A program made the translations under genes and the position numbers. From Corynebacterium tuberculostearicum (GTDB lineage: Bacteria > Actinomycetota > Actinomycetes > Mycobacteriales > Mycobacteriaceae): 64,000 nucleotides of DNA. The stretch covers positions 1,054,001 through 1,118,000 of the forward strand of contig NZ_JACBZL010000001.1 of the NCBI RefSeq assembly GCF_013408445.1, given 5' to 3'. This document shows positions 63,162-64,000 of the stretch, piece after piece. The first letter of the stretch is position 1. Each line of letters starts with the position of its first letter. The notes below the pieces were generated by a model that saw nothing but the letters and a program-made list of their open reading frames with translations, ran no database searches and had not been told where the DNA came from.

Positions 63162-64000
63162 ATGAATTTGAGTGCACGTTTGGGCCGCGCGGCCATTGCC
63201 GCTTTCATTTTGGGCTGCACCTCTATCGGTGCGGGGTCTGCCTTTGCCGCCGAGACCACCACGGTGGCGCAGGGCGCCGGTACGGCGACCCTCACGGAGA
63301 AGGTCACCGATGAAGCCGGCGTATTAAGCACGCAAGAAAAGGCCGAGCTCAGGGAGAAGATCGGCCAGCTGCAAAAAGAGGAGCACTTAACGCTATTTGT
63401 CTACATCACTGATGAGTTGGGTACGGATCCAGAAACCTTTGCCGCAGCGACGGTCAAGGACAAGGGGCCTAATTCCGCGGTCTATGCGCTATCCATCAAT
63501 GACCGCAAGATGGGCGTGCAGACCGGCAAGGATTGGCCCAAGGGCCGACTCGACCAGATGTATGACGCCGCCTATGACAAGCTCGCCAGCGATGAATACG
63601 GTGCTTCGGCCCTCGCGCTTGCCGACGCCGCCCTAGGCAACTCCTCCAGCAACTCCGCCTCCGATTCCTCTGGCCTAGCGTGGCTGGGCGGTGGCGCGGC
63701 CGCCATCGTCGCCGCCGGTGGCGGAATCATGTACTACTCCCGCCGCACTACCAAGAAGAATAATGCGCAGACGCTGGAGTCGGCCCGCGAAATTGGCCCG
63801 GGCGATACCGATCAGCTGGGCCGCCTGCCACTGGAGACCTTGGACCAGCTGGCGCAGGAGGAGCTGGTCTCTACCGATGAGTCCATCCGCCGCGGCAAGG
63901 AGGAGCTCAATATCGCGCTCTCCGAGTTCGGCCCAGAGCGCGTACGCCCGTTTACCAAGGCCATGAACCACTCCACTTCTACCCTGCAAAAGGCCTTCCA
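63162..64000 (+). CDS. TPM-domain membrane protein, 5' part
   Basis: The frame is open from the ATG to the window edge, so the 3' end is missing. Signal peptide (RLGRAAIAAFILGCTSIGAG, cleavage after AFA), then a TPM domain (VTDEAGVLSTQEKAELREKI, LTLFVYITDELG, DRKMGVQTGKDWP), followed by a Ser/Asn-rich linker and a membrane helix (LAWLGGGAAAIVAAGGG) and the start of a large cytosolic part (AQTLESAREIGPG). This layout matches the Rv2345-type actinobacterial proteins. Divergent from the DUF218 gene. Function not established. Confidence 0.85.
   Translation, partial: MNLSARLGRAAIAAFILGCTSIGAGSAFAAETTTVAQGAGTATLTEKVTDEAGVLSTQEKAELREKIGQLQKEEHLTLFVYITDELGTDPETFAAATVKDKGPNSAVYALSINDRKMGVQTGKDWPKGRLDQMYDAAYDKLASDEYGASALALADAALGNSSSNSASDSSGLAWLGGGAAAIVAAGGGIMYYSRRTTKKNNAQTLESAREIGPGDTDQLGRLPLETLDQLAQEELVSTDESIRRGKEELNIALSEFGPERVRPFTKAMNHSTSTLQKAF

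Overview
The window looks like a chromosomal segment of a Corynebacterium. The evidence is the DnaG of the corynebacterial type, the dgt/dnaG/RNase-barstar/TPM neighbourhood, GalU, the short YtxH-like protein, and a Wadjet (MksFEBG/JetABCD) operon. The two edges (about 1-5.5 kb and 54-64 kb) look like ordinary host genes. The middle (about 5.6-53.5 kb) is accessory: richer in A+T, full of IS3-family insertions, and containing decayed fragments.

Layout. 1-5461: 3' end of jetA, then jetB, jetC and jetD, overlapping genes of a type I Wadjet plasmid-defence SMC system. 5.6-9.9 kb: a DUF3800 protein, an unrecognised 295-aa protein, a frameshifted CPBP-protease pseudogene and a DUF726 alpha/beta hydrolase. 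10.3-17.9 kb: a two-gene reverse-transcriptase operon that I read as a DRT3-type anti-phage system. One IS copy (IS-A, 1323 bp) sits in the first RT gene and two copies of another (IS-B, 1302 bp) sit in the second. Removing each IS and one copy of its 3-4 bp target duplication restores both reading frames exactly, to 493 and 708 residues. A structured region with an ACACACA stretch directly after the second RT gene is a candidate for the system's non-coding RNA.

18-25 kb: a scrapyard. It holds two decayed galU fragments (one split by a second IS-A), a fragment of a second jetD, an old IS end, a tandem duplication of a membrane-protein gene, and an intact XRE regulator / ImmA-type protease / PIN-domain module.

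25-53.5 kb: a cell-surface glycan locus. It has galU, a galE-type epimerase, wecC (wecB lies at 55-56 kb), six or more glycosyltransferases, a Wzm/Wzt ABC exporter, two ATP-grasp ligases, two asparagine-synthetase-like amidotransferases, a DUF6270 protein and several unknowns. Together they suggest export of a polymer containing ManNAc uronic acid carrying amide or amino-acid decorations. Two genes here, a two-domain glycosyltransferase and the second amidotransferase, are cut by IS-B, so the locus is probably not fully functional in this strain. A tRNA-Asn sits at the distal side.

54-64 kb: DUF1707/LiaF-like protein, wecB, secreted PAP2 phosphatase, YtxH-like protein, dnaG (with three of the four usual zinc ligands replaced), secreted RNase plus barstar, dgt, DUF218 protein and the start of a TPM-domain protein. 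The four IS-B copies encode identical proteins, which points to a recent burst that inactivated both a defence system and surface-glycan genes.
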